Shown piece by piece: positions 36,401 to 49,056 of a stretch of DNA of 64,000 bases; within the stretch, counting starts at the first letter, position 1; each line of letters begins with the position of its first letter. Made by a program: the position numbers and the translations under genes. The stretch covers positions 17,463,001 through 17,527,000 of the forward strand of contig NC_135066.1 in NCBI RefSeq assembly GCF_051401765.1. The letters are read 5' to 3'. A model generated the notes under the pieces. The model was given only the letters and a program-made list of their open reading frames with translations, was not told where the DNA came from and searched no databases. The DNA comes from Calliopsis andreniformis (lineage: Eukaryota; Arthropoda; Insecta; Hymenoptera; Andrenidae).

Positions 36401-39400
36401 AATATTATTAGTTGATGAGTCTGGGTCGTGTGTACTATTGCATGCCTGACTAGTGATGGGGAACTACTACTGATCAGAAGTTAAATTTTAATTTTGAATA
36501 CTTACTTGATTAAACATAGTCAGAAGTAACAATTAATTTTAGTCACAAAAGCTAAAAATATTTCAAATTAGTTTTTAATTTTCTGATGAAATGAATTTTT
36601 TCTAGTAGATAGATACAATAAAATGGATAAAACCTTGAATGTTCAAATTGAAAATGAAATTTGAATTACAAAGGATACCCTGTACCTAGAAGCGACAGTT
36701 TTAAAAGGATAATTTAATATTCTGAATTGAACGAAACTTTAAATGTTTATAATTTTGCAGAGTTAAAAATTTGATTTCACTCTTTTACAATTATTCGTCC
36801 ATAATCCCCAAATGAAAGCTAAACTCTTTTCTGGACAGCAGTAATTTAAAATCAGTTTTATTCAGTGGTTTGTCTACTCGTATCTACTAACAAAGTTGTT
36901 TCTCCAACATTTTTTCACAACGTAACAATTTTCAAAATGTTGCACATGAGAGGAAATATCTTCCACCCCTAATTGGAAAAATTTAATTTAAATCAAATTT
37001 AGCGTTTCCCTTTTCATCATTAATAAATGCAATCATAAAAATTCAAAAGTATCTTCCTCGTAATTTCGTTCTTTATCCTCCTTGAAACTTTTTCTCAATA
37101 TTAGCATCTCTGAGGATGTAATAAAAACGTCGTTGCAAAACGGGCAATACTCAAAGGAAATGCAGGAGCATAATACCTCTGTATTATCCAGATTTCTGCA
37201 AAGAAGAGACTAACTTGTACAACAGAAAGTGTTTATTTAGCCTTTATCGTTTTCGTTCTCAAGGCGCACTTCAGCGAAGGAAGCGCTGCCAGTTTAACCA
37301 TCAGCCACGAAGGAATGCACTCGGGAAATTGACCCAGTCTATTTCCTGCTGAGCTGTACATGGAATGCGGCTTGCAGACACAATACGCGGAACGTTATCC
37401 TCCGTCCTGCCGCTGGTCGTTAAATTCATCTCCCTCAGGGGGTGGAAGAACAGGCGACCGAAGACGGTACATTACGGACGAATGCGTGGGTAGTTTGTTC
37501 GATGGATAATCTTCCGGAAAGAATTCCCTACACTCTCAAAAATTGCACTTAAAGAGTGGACTGCAACCGTAGACAGTGATCGAGTTCATACGTTGAAGAG
37601 AATGGGAAGCACTTTTTCTGGATTACCTTTCCTCTCCTGAATTATTTTCCATTAAGCGGATTACAAGCGTTATTGTAGTTTTTCATTTTCATTTAATGTT
37701 AGTTGTTCTCAACCTTTAGAACAGAAAATTAATGTTATCAAAAAGCTATTGCAATAGATTTTGTAATAGGGTGTAGCGCATGTCAAATCAAGAAGGCTTA
37801 GATTAAGTAGAAATGCACCGTGCCTGGCCAGACAAGAGGAAGGCTTCAATTATAATCAAATACCAAGTTTGATGATTTTCATTTATTCAAAGTGAGGTAA
37901 GGTGTAATATAAAAGTTATTACTCTTAGAATATAAGAGTAAAATAGTAAGTTACGACGCCTGCGTCATGTATGGAAAATGTGCAAGAGGGAGAGTGTACG
38001 CGCAGAGTGGGAGACATAAAGAAAAGATGGCAAGAAGGTTCTCATTAGCCATGTTAAACAGCACGTGCTACGTGAAAGTAAAATCTGTAATTGATGAGAG
38101 AATTAGAAGGAGTAATCAAGATATATGTCATAAGTGTGTTTAATGTAAATATTTCCCATCTACGGAAAATGATATTTGTCAATTTATTTTAACAATTATT
38201 AGAATTAAAATTCATATCAAATACGTGTAGGTATATTTTGCTGAGTACTACTTAACAAAGATTATTACTAACCAAGTACATCAGCTTTAAGGCTAAAAAA
38301 GTTTCCAATTTTATGTATACTGAATCTGACATGATTGACATACATTTAACAAAGCAAACTAAACTAAGAAACCTGAATTTTGCGATTCCGTAGCATCTAC
38401 TTCTCCAAGATTCCATCAAGTTTTTCCTCCATCACGCTGTCTACAGTCGCCAACAGAATCCTTGGCAGAGGCAGAACAGTCCTCAGATAATTCGACATGG
38501 CACACATACGTAACATAATAGAAAACGGAAGGAAGGCGCGACGAGGTAGAGTAACTGAAGCAACGGGGTGCAGGCGGTGAAGGAGACCGCCGCCCTCTTC
38601 GTCATTCCGTGGGTTGCCGGAGACAGCCGCAGAAACTTGAGAATTTATGGCTCTGCGGCCTGCGGATTTTCGTTTTCTACCGAACGACCAGTCGTTGGAA
38701 ATTCTGCGCCCTCGTACGACGACGCCGATGGAGACTCAATTAATATTTATGGGGACGGCCCCATCTCGTTTTGCTTTCGCTCGCCACCCAGCTTCGTTAC
38801 CGCTGTCACCGTCGCAACCGCATTCGAACGAACCGCAGGATTGGCTCAGCTCCGCGGCGCAAAAAGGAATACCCGTTTACGATCAACTCTGCGTTTAACA
38901 TCGATTTCAACCCCCAGACCTTCAACCCCCATAGTTGCCTCTGTAGAATTATACCCTTCAGGGAGTTTGTTCGCGACTGTTAGTGTGAGTGCAGGTGATT
39001 GGTTGCTTGCAAGTTGTTTCTGACATGATCCAGTGGGAAAATCTGGATTCTGCTTTTTGAGGAATTTCAATTAAAACTCAGAGGTTGTTTCTTTAATACA
39101 TTTCTACGAATATTTTGCTTTGCATGTTGAAAAATTTACAATGATCTATAACCTAATGATACTGACTCTAAGTGTGTTTAGGTAAGTTTGCCCAGAGGAT
39201 AATTCTTTTATTACTACATAATATGCAAATTTCTGTACTCATTGCACACTTTGAATAAATTATGCCAAATCGAACGCAATAATTCGCTCTATTTATTCTA
39301 AGGCATCCGCGATAAACAGCTAGAACATCGATTTCCATTGGATTGGCAAACAGAGCTTCCACAACGATAAGCAAACATACGAATCTAACGAATAATTATG

Positions 39401-42400
39401 CATAGCTAACTTTGCTCGTTGTTAGAACATTATTAGCTCTCGGTGTAGTGTCTCGTTCTAGAAATCTTCAGTCTGGATTAGACACACAAATAACTGGATT
39501 ATTCATGGAGCTTCTTTCGTGGTTTTCTTTGAATTTCGTGTCTCTGACTGGGAAGATTTCACGTTCGATAATATTTATAGTGCTACCCGTCAAAAAAGGA
39601 AAATGGACCACAAAGTTCATGATGACTGATACCGTGGGAAGAAACGAAACTTTACCCAAAGGCTGGCATACTGTGTTCAACAGTGCCCTGATGAGAACCC
39701 TTTCAAGGACTCTCGTGGCTCGGTTAACCTGGTAGACTCAGGCTGCTCTTTCCCTGTCTCTATTCTTCGCGCTGTCCTCTGTCGATTCATTAATTAAATT
39801 GTTGACAGACGCTATAAACATCTCTGTGGCATGTTGGAAGGAAAAATGTATGTCGAAAGAATTTTTGATTCTCAAGCAGACTAAAATTAGGATTATTTAA
39901 TATTTGGAAGATCTGAATAGAATGAATATGAAACATAGAAAATCTTTATGAAATGCTGCGTTTAAGAAAATAACTCGTTTAAAAAGAAATATTCCATTTT
40001 AGAGAGAACTAAAAAAATAAACTCCTGTTATCGCATATCGGCATGCGAAAAAAATGAAACTAAACAAAAAACAAAAATAGCATTGTCTATTCAAAGAGAA
40101 GATTGGGACTTTTTGACGAATAAGGACTTCAAACTTTAACGAATGCTAAAAATAAGTTTCTGATTCCGATGGGGCGACTAGTGTAATAAGGTTTCCATCG
40201 CGTTCCCGTTTTCCTCCCTTACCCCTCGCGATCCAAACGAGCACGGGGCTCCGCTGAATTTAAATAATTTAATACGCCCCTGACGAACTTTTAATTCGTT
40301 TCGCTTGATTTTTCTCGCGTTTTCCTCCGCGCTCGTGAAATTACGACACGCTTTAAATATCCTTCGGGGGAGCGTTATTCAACCGAAGGAAATAAAAATG
40401 ACTTCAGCGCACGGTTTCTCTTCGTCCCCCGCGACATAGACGCGTTTTCTTTTACAATTTCCCTGGAATCCCTTTGGCGACGCGTTTGGGACAAACTTAA
40501 AGGTTCTCCTCCACGATTCTCCTTTTTCGATATTTATTAAACAACACGATCCGCGACCCTGTGGGGAATCGCGAAATTGAGAATAAAATCAGCGGGGTAT
40601 GTACATGGTAGATCCGTGGAAGACCCACTTTTTCTGGGGACCAGTTATAAACCTCCGTGAAAACGGGAACGAAAACTCCCCAGGCGAAAATAAAAGTAAA
40701 TTAAAGCGCGCTCGGCCAGTTGTTTAAAATGTAACAGACAATTACTGACCTCTCGCTGTAACTGGACACGTCAATCGCCGCCAATCCGCTTCCTCGCCGA
40801 TTTCCTTCGAGGTCTGCTTCCATGGATGCTGTTTAATTCACCTGCACCCCTCATTCCTTTTCCTCCGCCAATTTTTCTGCCGCTGCTCGGAGGATTTTAA
40901 TTCTAGAAAAACAATAAGCGCTTCCTGCGTAACTCGTAATACTCGGTAGGGGCTTTTTATTGGGATTTATGGCACGGCATTGTGCTCTGTTTTTAAATCA
41001 CTTTAAATATTTCGGTGGCAGAGGATTAAACATTTTGAGGGATTTAGACATCTTTTTGTGTTTTTAATTGAGGAGTTCGAAACACCTCATTTTTCTACAG
41101 TAAAGAAAGGAAAATGGTTAAACGTAGAGGAATCAGAATGCAACACTCTAAAAATGCATTAGCATATTTGTCATTTTACAGAGACCGACGGATTGCAAAA
41201 CGTTAAATCTCTATTGCTAGCAAGAAAGCTTCTTCCATCGCGTTTTTCGGTTTCTGTCCCTCCAACTCGAGCTCCTTTATCTTCCGTTCGCGTCGCCATC
41301 GCTGTTCCATCGTAAGAGGATCATTCTCGCGTAGTTTTTATCCCCCTGCCCGTTTCTGTCCCTTACCGTTCCTTTTTAAACCAGCCAATTCGCCTCTCGA
41401 ACGAGAAAGCGGTCCGTGGGTGGGACGAGATGCAGGAAGAGCGTGGAATTATCCGCTTTCTAGCGGATAGCCAGTTATCCAGGGTACGATTACGCTCGAG
41501 TTATGCCCGGATGTCCTGCCGACGTCGAGCTACGCTCTATCGTCTCTTTTTGCTGGTCGCGCGACAGCGACGAGGAAATTGTTTCGCTCACGGGTACTCC
41601 TGGCTATGTCCAAGGACAGACGATAATCCGAAATTCTATTTTTCTCCCTCTCCCTTCATTGTTTCCTTGTCGCCCTGGATTACGCGTCCAGCCTAAGTAG
41701 AAGCGCCTAGCCCCTAGTCAGCCATCGTTTTGCAATGCATACGTGCTAGTAGATGTTTTACATAAAGGATATGCAGGTAATCTCGATACAGTGTTAGCTG
41801 GAATATTGTAGAATAGTACGTGTACTGCAGACCTAGTGCATATGGAATTTCAAATTTTTATATTTTTTAAATTTCATATTTCTACATTTCTTGATCTTCA
41901 ATTCTTCTAATAGGGCGCAGAAAGTATTATTTTCGCAATTTTTCTTAATAGTTATGGACCAGTAGTAATGAAATTTTTACTGTACGCAACTTCGTGGAAT
42001 TAATATTCCAAGTAATCCAGATGAGTATTTCTACCTCGCTCAAAGAATCAGCTTCCACGGGTATCAGAGCACGACGCTGATTTTTTTTTAACACAGCATC
42101 ATCGTTATCGGTCTTTTTTCGCTCTTTTTAACTTATCGTGTTCCATCCACGTGCATTACGAAGATACTCGAGAAGATGAATGTTTGAGTCGATGGCTCTC
42201 GATGCTCAAGTGGATGAAGGCCTGCGATACATAAGCCTGGTCCATTAATCAGCTAGCAAACGGCATTTCGCAAACTCTGAGCTAGTGACTGGAGCTGCTG
42301 GTATCGGCTCGTTCACTTTTTCAGAATTTATACAGGCCTGGCGAAGGTTGATCTTCTTACGATAAGATGCTGTGTCCCTGAAGTGTAGTCGTTCTCCCAT

Positions 42401-42960
42401 CGATCCTTTGTTATCGATGTCCGAAAAATAATGCGGGTTTATCCTCGTTGTCTATCCCTTGCACTTCATCCAGATCGCCTCGGCATTAACGATTATTTAG
42501 ATATACGTTTAACTGGCACAAGCTACGTTCTTCAGAGCTGAGTTAAATAAAATTCTTTATTTATTCCAAACTGGTTAGTAAGTAAAAGTAGATAGAACTA
42601 CAATATCAAAAACACTTCATGCTCTACAACGACCTATAAACAATCTCCCTCTGTTATCGCTAATAACTCAAGAAGTTGTTACGACAAAAAATAACTGACT
42701 TAAAAAAAATAAAAGTAGGTGGAGTTGTCTGAAACGAACCGGTGACAGAAAGTAATAAATAATGTAGGGAGTAGAAAAATATTTTCCATCGCTTTAACAA
42801 ATAATTTCACAAATCATTTTAATTGAAGTTCTGAAGCTTCCAAAAAAATTCTTTGAAATAGAAGCCACCTTAAACATCCTCAGTATTAATTTTCATTTAC
42901 AAAACCATCTAGAGGTCGCTTCCATCCAGCAGGAAACCAATCCAACAATCACAGGCACCA
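30498..42960. other. Non-coding region, no gene recognised
   Basis: Alternating A/T-rich and CpG-rich DNA. The CpG-rich parts (about 30,880-31,200, 32,650-33,250, 34,560-35,480, 38,540-39,020 and 40,150-41,700) contain open frames, but none shows a known domain or a consistent exon series. An A/T run of TTAATTTAAATTTAATTTAA type lies at 31940-31975. The patch at 37,950-38,060 has a purine-rich sequence that might be a decayed retroelement, but I could not confirm that. Confidence 0.5.
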
Positions 42961-44300
42961 TCAGCGCAGAGAATCAACATCGCCCCAGTAACTTTGCAAT
43001 CACAGTCATTCCCTCAAAGGAGGGAATTAAATAATTGCACAAAGCTTCTTCCTCCTGACCTCGTTCCACCACCCCTTCGTCCCTCCCCTCCAGCAAGCGA
43101 TTGCGGCGTCTCGTTAAATCGCCTGCATCCTTTCTTACCTCTCGCCGCGCTCGGCTGTCACGCGCTAATTTCAATTCAACGAACGAACGAGCGCAACTTA
43201 CCGTCAAATTCATTCGCTAAACGAGCCACGGAGAAAGAGGAGATCGGCTTGCCTATTATCCAGCTGCGCCGTATTGCATCACGCAATAAGAAGCGGCATT
43301 ATTACCGTCGCGCGGGGCCTACGGCGGTCTCCGCTCGTTGCACGCGCATAAGCCCGCAATTTGTTAGCCACCCGGCGCAATTTCGCCCTTCCGTTGCACT
43401 TACTTCGACGAAGGAGAACAGCGAACGTTTCTTTTCTCCCTCCCCCCAAGAGCGATCCGCCAGCCGAGGTTTTGCGTCGGTTTAACGCGGCTCAGGGCTA
43501 GCCGAGTGTAAGCGCGCGCTGGAGCTCTTCTTTCATCAGGCTTGCCAGGCATTTCAGCGCGGCCCAATACCGTGGATCCACGAAATTATACGAAGAAGGA
43601 ACTATTTATCAGGCACGTATACCAAGCGGGCCAGGCGTTTCCCGCCTAATCCACGAGCCAGCACGACAGAAGCGGACAAGTTGCCATTGTTCCGAAAGCC
43701 CGAGGCTCCGCGACCCGTCGGCTCCCCTTCCCTGACCCGAGTCATCGTCCTTCCGCCCTGGCTCTTTCCACTGGGTTTACCTAGGCCATTGTGTCACGTT
43801 TTCCGAGCGACAGGACCAATAGACCGGAGATATAGAGGCGCAGAGGGCGCGCAAACCGCTTGAAACGGAAGCCAAAGGTCGCGGGGACTCGCTGGCCCGT
43901 CCTTGTTTCTGGGATGTCGGTGAATGCTGCCTCTTGGCCGCTTAATGACGGCTCTGATCTTTGCATTGTCCTGCTGGCGGTGCTGGGATGCAGGGCAAAC
44001 CTCCGAAATGGCATGCGATTCGTCTTTGCGACTGCTGACGCGCGGCATCGTGGTTATGACGTTAAGTCGTTCAATTGTATTCTGAAGGGGTTTGTCAGAG
44101 CACAGCGGTGAATAGAGCGTGTATGCAGATAGATTCGGGAATCATCTTTTGGCGTTTGTTTGAAGGCGCTGATATTGGGAAAAAATTCGCTGCGAGGCTG
44201 GAGGAGGTGCTTGGAGATGGTTTCAGTCTTTGGGGATGATACTGCGGTCGGGGCTGTGATGAGAATTGAGATTGGAGTTAGCGGTGGGATTGCAGCATAG
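42961..44300. other. CpG-rich non-coding island
   Basis: One of the most GC- and CpG-rich parts of the window. Open frames overlap on both strands (42994-43485, 43681-43863 and 43860-44111 on +, 43781-44048 on -), as expected when stop codons are rare in GC-rich DNA. No domain is recognisable. It could include a promoter or an untranslated exon of a gene outside the window. Confidence 0.4.
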
Positions 44301-47300
44301 CTAGAACATTGACAGAATTCTTAATAATTCTTATTATTCAATGACATTAAAAGTTTGATTTATTTGATTCCCAGAGAGAGCAAACTTGACAAAACTATAA
44401 ATCTGAAGCAATTATTTTTAACTTGATATCCTTGTTTTGTGGTCAAGTGTCTTGTTTTAAAATTCGATTTACCTTCACATTATGTTATTTCGAAGGAAAC
44501 GTTGTCAACTTATTCTGTTTGGATTCTATATTTTATGGTCATCCGTGTTTCATCCATGATTCTTTGCACGACGATAAATGCATGAAGAATAATTCAATTG
44601 TATAACGGTTTGTCCCGTAAAACATATTGAATTTTTTATTATTTTTCCATGCAATCAATCTTTCGGAAACACTAAATCGCGCTTGTTTGAATATTTGATT
44701 TGTTTACTGTGCGAATAAAAATTATATTAAGATTAATTCATTGTGACAGAATGGGTGACAAACTTTCAAACAGGAGCAAGAGAAATTGAAATGTTTCAGC
44801 GACATGATATACACACAATATTCCAATTTTTCTCTATTTTTATGTTTGTCAAACATGTAAACATAAAAAAGGTGAAAACCGTCATATTTTTGATTTTTCA
44901 TATTAAAATATTAAGTTGTTTGAAGATATCAGAAATGTTAAAAAAATTATTGCTTAGTATAAATTGTATGTTTCTACTAAAAAGTTTTTAAAATATCGTT
45001 GAAGATGATACCAATCTAGATTATGAGTGTATTTGTAAAACAATTCATTTAGTAATTCAATTAGTATCAGATCAATTTCCTGGTAAATGTTTTTCTCGGC
45101 GTGTCACCGCTCGGGTCACTAAAAAGATGCACTACTGATAAATAGTTGCTCGCAGTCCAATTACATTATACTGCATCTAAATTTAACTACTCACTGAAAT
45201 AAAAATAAATATTCATGTTAAAAATGTTTAAATTATTCTTCTTTCACGATTAAAATTTTTGAACATAGATTGCAATACGCTGGAGCTTTTATCACTACGC
45301 ACAAAACGGAAACAATGATTTTACGCGATCTTCAAATGTCTCGACGCTGGTATAACGAGCAGCTGAAGTTTGCTAATAGGCTAATGAGAAACGTCAGGGA
45401 AACGGAGCTCTGCCGACGACGCACTTACTGCCGCTCTTAGCATCAACGCATCGAGCGAGCAAACTTTTGTTGACGTTAATAAACGTTTCACTGACTGTGT
45501 AAACTGTGTCTATGCAACGCAGTCCAAGTCGCAGGAACAGACATGCAATTTAACTCGAAGTGCAGGGTCCTGTGAATTGATTCTTTTTGCTATCGGTGCA
45601 AGGCCACTAAGAAAGTTATCTCTTTCAAAAATAAAACTACTTTGAAACCCGATAAGCACTACTTCGTTCTTTGATCTTTTCCCTGAAAACATTGTCTTTA
45701 GAAAGGCAAAGAAAAACTTGAGGAACAAGGGGATGGAATTTACTACAGCGTTATAACTTTATGTTTTTTTAACGTTACAGTGTTTGTGAAAAATGTCTAC
45801 TGGTTAAGGATATTTTCTCTTGAAGGATGTAGAATGTTTTGCAAATAATGAGAACAGAAGGTGGAATAAAGCTGAGGAATTGCTGTAACTAGGAAAAGAA
45901 ACTTTTTGGTTGTGGAACACGAACAGACATCGAAGTCGTTGACTCTGACTACTGAAAAACTTAGACTTAACCTACGACATCTTCGCAAACTTTTCTTGAG
46001 CTTCCTTCTTTATCAATGAATTTACAGTACATTTAGGGTATACAATATTTATAAGAATCTCTATTTTTATTAAATAGTCGATCTCCTTTTCCCTTTTTAC
46101 GAACAGTTTTTATCGTCCACCCAATGTTTCAAATTATCTCCTCTATCATTCAGCTTCTAAGAAAAAAATATAACAGATTTATAACTTTATGATGCAGATT
46201 TTTTATCTTTCAAGTATATACTGCTTCCAGCAAACAGACGCGCGGAAGAGAACTTTTAGAGTTGCTCAATATTTTAATGGCAAAGAAAACTCCGCCAACA
46301 AATACTTTCTCAGCTTACATTATTCAAGTCACCGCGTAAGAAATCGTTCTGCGCTTTGCACCAGAGTTCCACAGCAAAATAGCTAATATTAGGAGACAAA
46401 AAATCCGAGGCATAATCGATTCGTTTCTGAGGAGACAACGACTAAAATAGAGATCACAGAAATTCATGTCTCTAACAGAACAATAGACCTTTAAATGAAG
46501 AATGGGAGAGGAGAAAACTTTCTAGTTACAAATTACACGCGCCTAGGGCGTACATGAGGCAAGGATATAATTAAACCAAGAATAATTCTTTCGTTTGGTT
46601 GATGTGATCGATGGACTTGTACTGTTAGATACCTTGTTGGTTCCACTTATATCTTTATCGGTCAGAGCCACACCTACTTGGCAATGCGATGCATTATCTT
46701 TCTAATGGTAGCTCATAAAACGAAGGTAAGAGGTTAAGCAGAGATTTATGCTAGTTGGCTCGAAGAAATCATAATGGAGTTTCTCTCTGGGGAGTTGAGT
46801 AGACAGGTTGAAGTGGCACGTGCAAATCTGCTGCACAATCGTTTTTTATGCAAAATGCTAATCTTCTACGCAGAGATTGCATTCGTTTACCATAAGCGTG
46901 AAAGAAATGAAAGAGATAAAGTGGACCGAATTTATACTCTAACTAAATTTATAAGAAATTCGATGCATTGAAACTTTCTTAAACAAAATTATTCAGTCAT
47001 GTTAAATCTTTTTTAAGATGATTTTTGTAAGAATGATGTTCAAATCAAATTTTGTAATTATTATCTTTTTCTTGTATCTTTGAAAGATTAAAAGATAATG
47101 TACATCGCTAAAAAACAAGATGCTATGACTGCTTGTGTCTTAAATAAATAAATCCTTTCCAGAATTATTCTCACAATAAACCATTTACAATTTTACCTCC
47201 CGTAGTTTCAGTATTTCGCAAGAACTCAGGACGATGAATTAAACATCTTGAATGGATATTGTCAGACGAGCCAAAGAAATGTATGAAGTATCATGAAAAG

Positions 47301-48240
47301 CCAGAGCAGTGTCTTGTCAGTGCGGCGTTACCTCTGTAGCGCGCAATTAATTCCATTTTCTGAATTCTTCGCGCTTCAATTCCATTGTCCGCCGACTATT
47401 GTCTACGAAATAAATCAAGCCTGGTAAAGGACCGCGCGCATAATTTACGAGGACTTCGCCTGGAGAATTCTTTTCCGAATAAACTGGCGGAGGGACGAAA
47501 AACTACGACAAGAGTACCGTGAGCGGCTTTGCTTCCCTTTTCTAGGGTACGCTTCCTTACACTTTACGAGTGGGATAAGTTAACATACATGAAAACGATG
47601 TTATTTTACGGTTGTTGCTCGTGAATTTATTGCTTTCGTGGTCACTCGAGTGCGCGTAGCTTATCACAGGCGGAGAAATTAAGGGAAAGCGACTGGATCC
47701 AAAGGGCAAAAGTGGTTCAATTTTGATTTCAGGCTTCCTGATCTGTAGCTGCATCTCCTACGCTTCATTTTCCTCTGATATGAAATTCCTTCTTCGCCTT
47801 TTGCGTGAGGGACGCAGGTACAACGTAGACGGTATGGTAATTATTCACAAAGTATGCAAACTTCGGAAGTAGGTAGCGAGTGAAAATGTTTAGAAAGTCT
47901 GTCAACGTGCAGTGGGACTTTTAAATGCATTTTATGTACAAAGGGACTTAAAGAATAGATTACTAGGACAACTGTGGAGCACCTAGATAGAATGTGTTTT
48001 ATAATGAACTTTGATTTCTGGTAAATATTCTAGTCTTGTTCCTTGTGCAACTATCGAGGTTCTAATGTACTCACTTTTGGAGGTGAACATTTAATCCCTT
48101 GGATTTTCGCTCAGTTCAGAATACCATATAAATAGGACAAGTCAAACTCGCCATAAAAACCCAAGAGATTAATATCTCTAAAAACTCCTGATGTAATAAA
48201 TTCAAAACTGTTTCTAAAAATTCATATTTCTTCCACATTT
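44301..48240. other. A/T-rich non-coding region, no gene recognised
   Basis: Mostly A/T-rich with a CpG-richer part at about 47,300-47,800. No repeats, exon series or RNA genes were recognised. Confidence 0.5.
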
Positions 48241-48249
48241 TACCGAAAC

Positions 48250-48832
48250 TAGGGCAGAACAGTGTGCTCTGTTAGTCCAGGAGATCTGAATGCCAAAGCT
48301 GTCTTCAAGTATTGGCAAACCGACTGGTCGAAGGTATCACGGTTCCACTTTGAACTCCTTGCTCACGCACTCTGGACCACGTCAAAAGAGTGGAGTAGAT
48401 CAAACGAGCGGGGCTGCCACGGTATTTTGAGTCCACCCAGATGCATGCATTTCAGATTATGCACTCGAGCGCAGCGCTGGCAACGACCGCTGGACCAGAG
48501 GTCTCCCCGCGACTTGTCACCAGCGGCCAAGGAAGACATTCCTCGCAGGCTCTACACGGTTCGACAATGACGGATAGACGTGAGCACCGCTGAGGTAATC
48601 TAGACTCTATTGCCGCTATCAGAACTGTCGATCAGGGTTGCTTGTTTCTCTTTGAACCAACCGGGTCAACCCGCTGCAGTGTCAACACGCCGGAAGTGCT
48701 CCTATAACGGTCCCCTTCACGAGCCTCAGAGTCTCCTCTACGTCATCCTGCTCTTACAATCTCCTTCTCTTCGTTTTCGCCGCATCTATCAGCGACCTCG
48801 GCCAACTGTGGGCTGCCACGTCACGACGGTAA
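48250..48832 (+). other. GC-richer island ending in a possible splice donor
   Basis: About 580 bp of GC-richer sequence stops abruptly at CACGACG followed by GTAAAATC, then A/T-rich DNA. The two long open frames (48262-48570 and 48610-49056) have no recognisable domain. The sharp end at a potential 5' splice site would fit an untranslated exon of a transcript continuing to the right, but no partner exon was found. Confidence 0.25.
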
Positions 48833-49056
48833 AATCTTTTTTTTCCAGTACATTGCAGTACCTATATACTTCGTCAACTAGGAATTTTTATCGTGGCTGT
48901 CGACACTTTCTTATTAATTATGAAAAAATGCAAACTTTCTTTTCTTGGTATGTTATAAAGCACAGCGTTTCCAATTTTAAAAAGAGTTGCTTTATTTTAA
49001 TTCCATTTTATGGTGTGTATATGAGTGACGTCGATATATGGAAAATGAAAGTGTAG

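Noticed and set aside
37960..38120. Possible decayed retroelement coding fragment
   Set aside because: A short purine-rich stretch with Arg/Lys/Glu codons gives no recognisable reverse transcriptase or nuclease motif.
42994..43485. 163-codon open frame in a CpG-rich island
   Set aside because: Opposing frames are also open, the translation is Arg/Ser/Pro-rich and no domain is visible; high GC explains the length.
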